DNA of 64,000 bases from Podospora comata (lineage: Eukaryota; Ascomycota; Sordariomycetes; Sordariales; Podosporaceae). Below the pieces are notes generated by a model. The model saw only the letters and a program-made list of their open reading frames with translations, ran no database searches and had not been told where the DNA came from. Location of the stretch: contig CP071493.1 of the NCBI GenBank assembly GCA_017354895.1, positions 4,092,001-4,156,000 on the forward strand. Direction: 5' to 3'. This document shows, piece after piece, positions 62,786-64,000 of the stretch. How positions within the stretch are numbered: position 1 is the stretch's first letter; each line of letters starts with the position of its first letter. Position numbers and translations under genes: made by a program.

Positions 62786-64000
62786 GTTGGGTGTATTGAT
62801 TAAATTGTGCTTGATTATGTAGCGATGGTTGGTGTGTGATGGGCTCTTGTCAGAAATATTATTAGGAAGAGGAAATTTGTTGCAAGTCGAAATGGAACCA
62901 GGCCATTTGGCAACAAGACCTTTGTAGAAGACTTCGATATGGCCACAGGTGAGTGGCAACGTGATTGAATTGTGTCCCGGTGATTAGAATCCTTCCAGTC
63001 AATAGACAATAGAAAAGAAAGGGGCACCTTGAGGAAGAACAGGCATTTCTCGGTGCAGGTGGCTGTTTCAAAGAAAGCCAACAATGCAAGTCCACCAGGA
63101 ACAATGGAGCCAGAACAATAGGAACAATGGAGAGAGAAAACCACGAGAAGAACAACAGATAGAAAAGAGAGGCAAGTGAATAATTTGCAAGGAGAAACCA
63201 AAACACAGTCACCACCAGCCATTTCACCACCACCTAACCGGGAATCCGACTCATGGATCCATTCGCGGATGTCTGAGTGGGTCGCCTCTGGCCGGACTGC
63301 ATCAGCCCATGTTTGCGAGAAAGGGCTCGTCGTTAAGCAGAGCGCTCTCTGTGGACAGAAGGAAATGCCCCATCAAATGGGGCATGAGAACTGTGTGGAA
63401 TAAGCGCTGCGAGGTTGCTTCGCGCTGAGGGATTGGCCACGGCGAAGCGCCCATGTATACCCATGGTTTTGAACTTGATGTTGATTGGTTCCTAGTCGCG
63501 GCTGCATTCAGACCCGTCCATCCAATTGTGCTCATCGTGTCGCTTCACAGCGCAACACGGAGATTGAAAGCTCCACACAGCTAGTGAAGAGTCCAGAACA
63601 AAAAATCTGTCGCGTCATGGCATTTGATGAAACCGAAGCTGGCTGAAAAGATGGTGACTGGTTTCCAGTGGATTTGTTTCCGCCTATTCGTGAACTGTGG
63701 AAGGTGGGTGGGATATGGGTGTGGCCCGTGCATCCCGCTCAAAACCCACAACAACACAGGCGAAGTTCGAGATCCTTGAACAAATCACCATCTAAACATC
63801 ACAGCTTGATGGTTTCTCGAGCTGTCTACTGACTGATCGTTAGGTAGACACGGCCCATATTTCTAGTAACACCAGTCTGTACTCTCACCTAAACCCACAG
63901 GCAGCTTCTCTGTTGAGTTTCCAGGCAAGCGCTGCCAAGTCCGCCAAGCGTCCAGCTCTTGCCAAGCTTTATTGCCAAGCCGTCAAGGGCTGCAAGAAAG
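62786..64000. promoter_or_regulatory. Upstream region of the glycoprotein gene to the window edge
   Basis: About 1.2 kb. Near the gene (62.8-63.2 kb) the minus strand is pyrimidine-rich and encodes two overlapping hydrophobic frames with ATG starts, probably leader sequence or uORFs. A perfect hairpin lies at 63365-63385 (8-bp stem, 5-nt loop). No gene is supported to the edge. Confidence 0.4.

Noticed and set aside
62815-63233. Two hydrophobic minus-strand frames resembling signal or membrane peptides
   Set aside because: They overlap each other in a pyrimidine-rich leader, which reads as Phe/Leu/Ser by composition; more likely leader or uORFs.

Overview
The window is nuclear DNA of a filamentous ascomycete, most likely a Sordariomycete and possibly Sordariales. 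Evidence: short GT-AG introns of 50-82 nt, often with a CTAAC/CTGAC branch site; proteins that resemble Sordariomycete orthologues at full length (Dis3, Nug1, Ssk2/OS-4, Sld3, Trs65, Prp40, Rli1, Chd1, Hst3/4-type sirtuin, Med16); and long intergenic regions. I found no tRNA or rRNA gene, CRISPR array or intact transposon.

Layout. 1-5.5 kb: 3' part of DIS3 (+), NUG1 (-) and a glycerol-3-phosphatase-like HAD hydrolase (+). 5.5-14.2 kb: an 8.7 kb region with no convincing gene, upstream of a homeobox gene (14.2-16.2 kb, +) whose 3' flank carries a compound CA/CT/CA microsatellite. 18.6-29.1 kb: HOG-pathway MAPKKK SSK2/os-4 (-), replication initiator SLD3 (+), TRAPP II subunit TRS65 (-). 29.7-43.5 kb: splicing factor PRP40 (+), twelve-exon RLI1/ABCE1 (-), chromatin remodeller CHD1 (+). 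45.3-54.0 kb: Hst3/4-type sirtuin (-), Mediator MED16 (+), DUF3500 protein (-). 54.5-59.1 kb: an accessory-looking stretch with a dimeric alpha/beta-barrel pseudogene carrying two nonsense codons, degenerate ~100-bp repeats, a decayed acyl-protein-thioesterase-like gene and an unrecognised coiled-coil gene. 59.6-62.8 kb: a large single-pass membrane glycoprotein (-), then 1.2 kb without a gene.

There is no operon or biosynthetic cluster. Most genes are housekeeping: RNA decay, ribosome biogenesis and recycling, splicing, replication initiation, chromatin and transcription. They alternate strand almost perfectly, giving alternating divergent promoters and convergent 3' ends. Two products belong to the osmostress response: the MAPKKK Ssk2 and the glycerol-producing phosphatase.

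The most unusual signal is compositional. In at least eight genes on both strands, the coding strand is C-rich in its 5' or middle part and turns strongly G-rich near its 3' end. I saw no clear new defence or mobile system. The best place to look for lineage-specific biology is 54.5-59.1 kb. Gene models here are spliced by hand from reading-frame continuity, splice signals and remembered family sequences; all lengths in frame were checked arithmetically.
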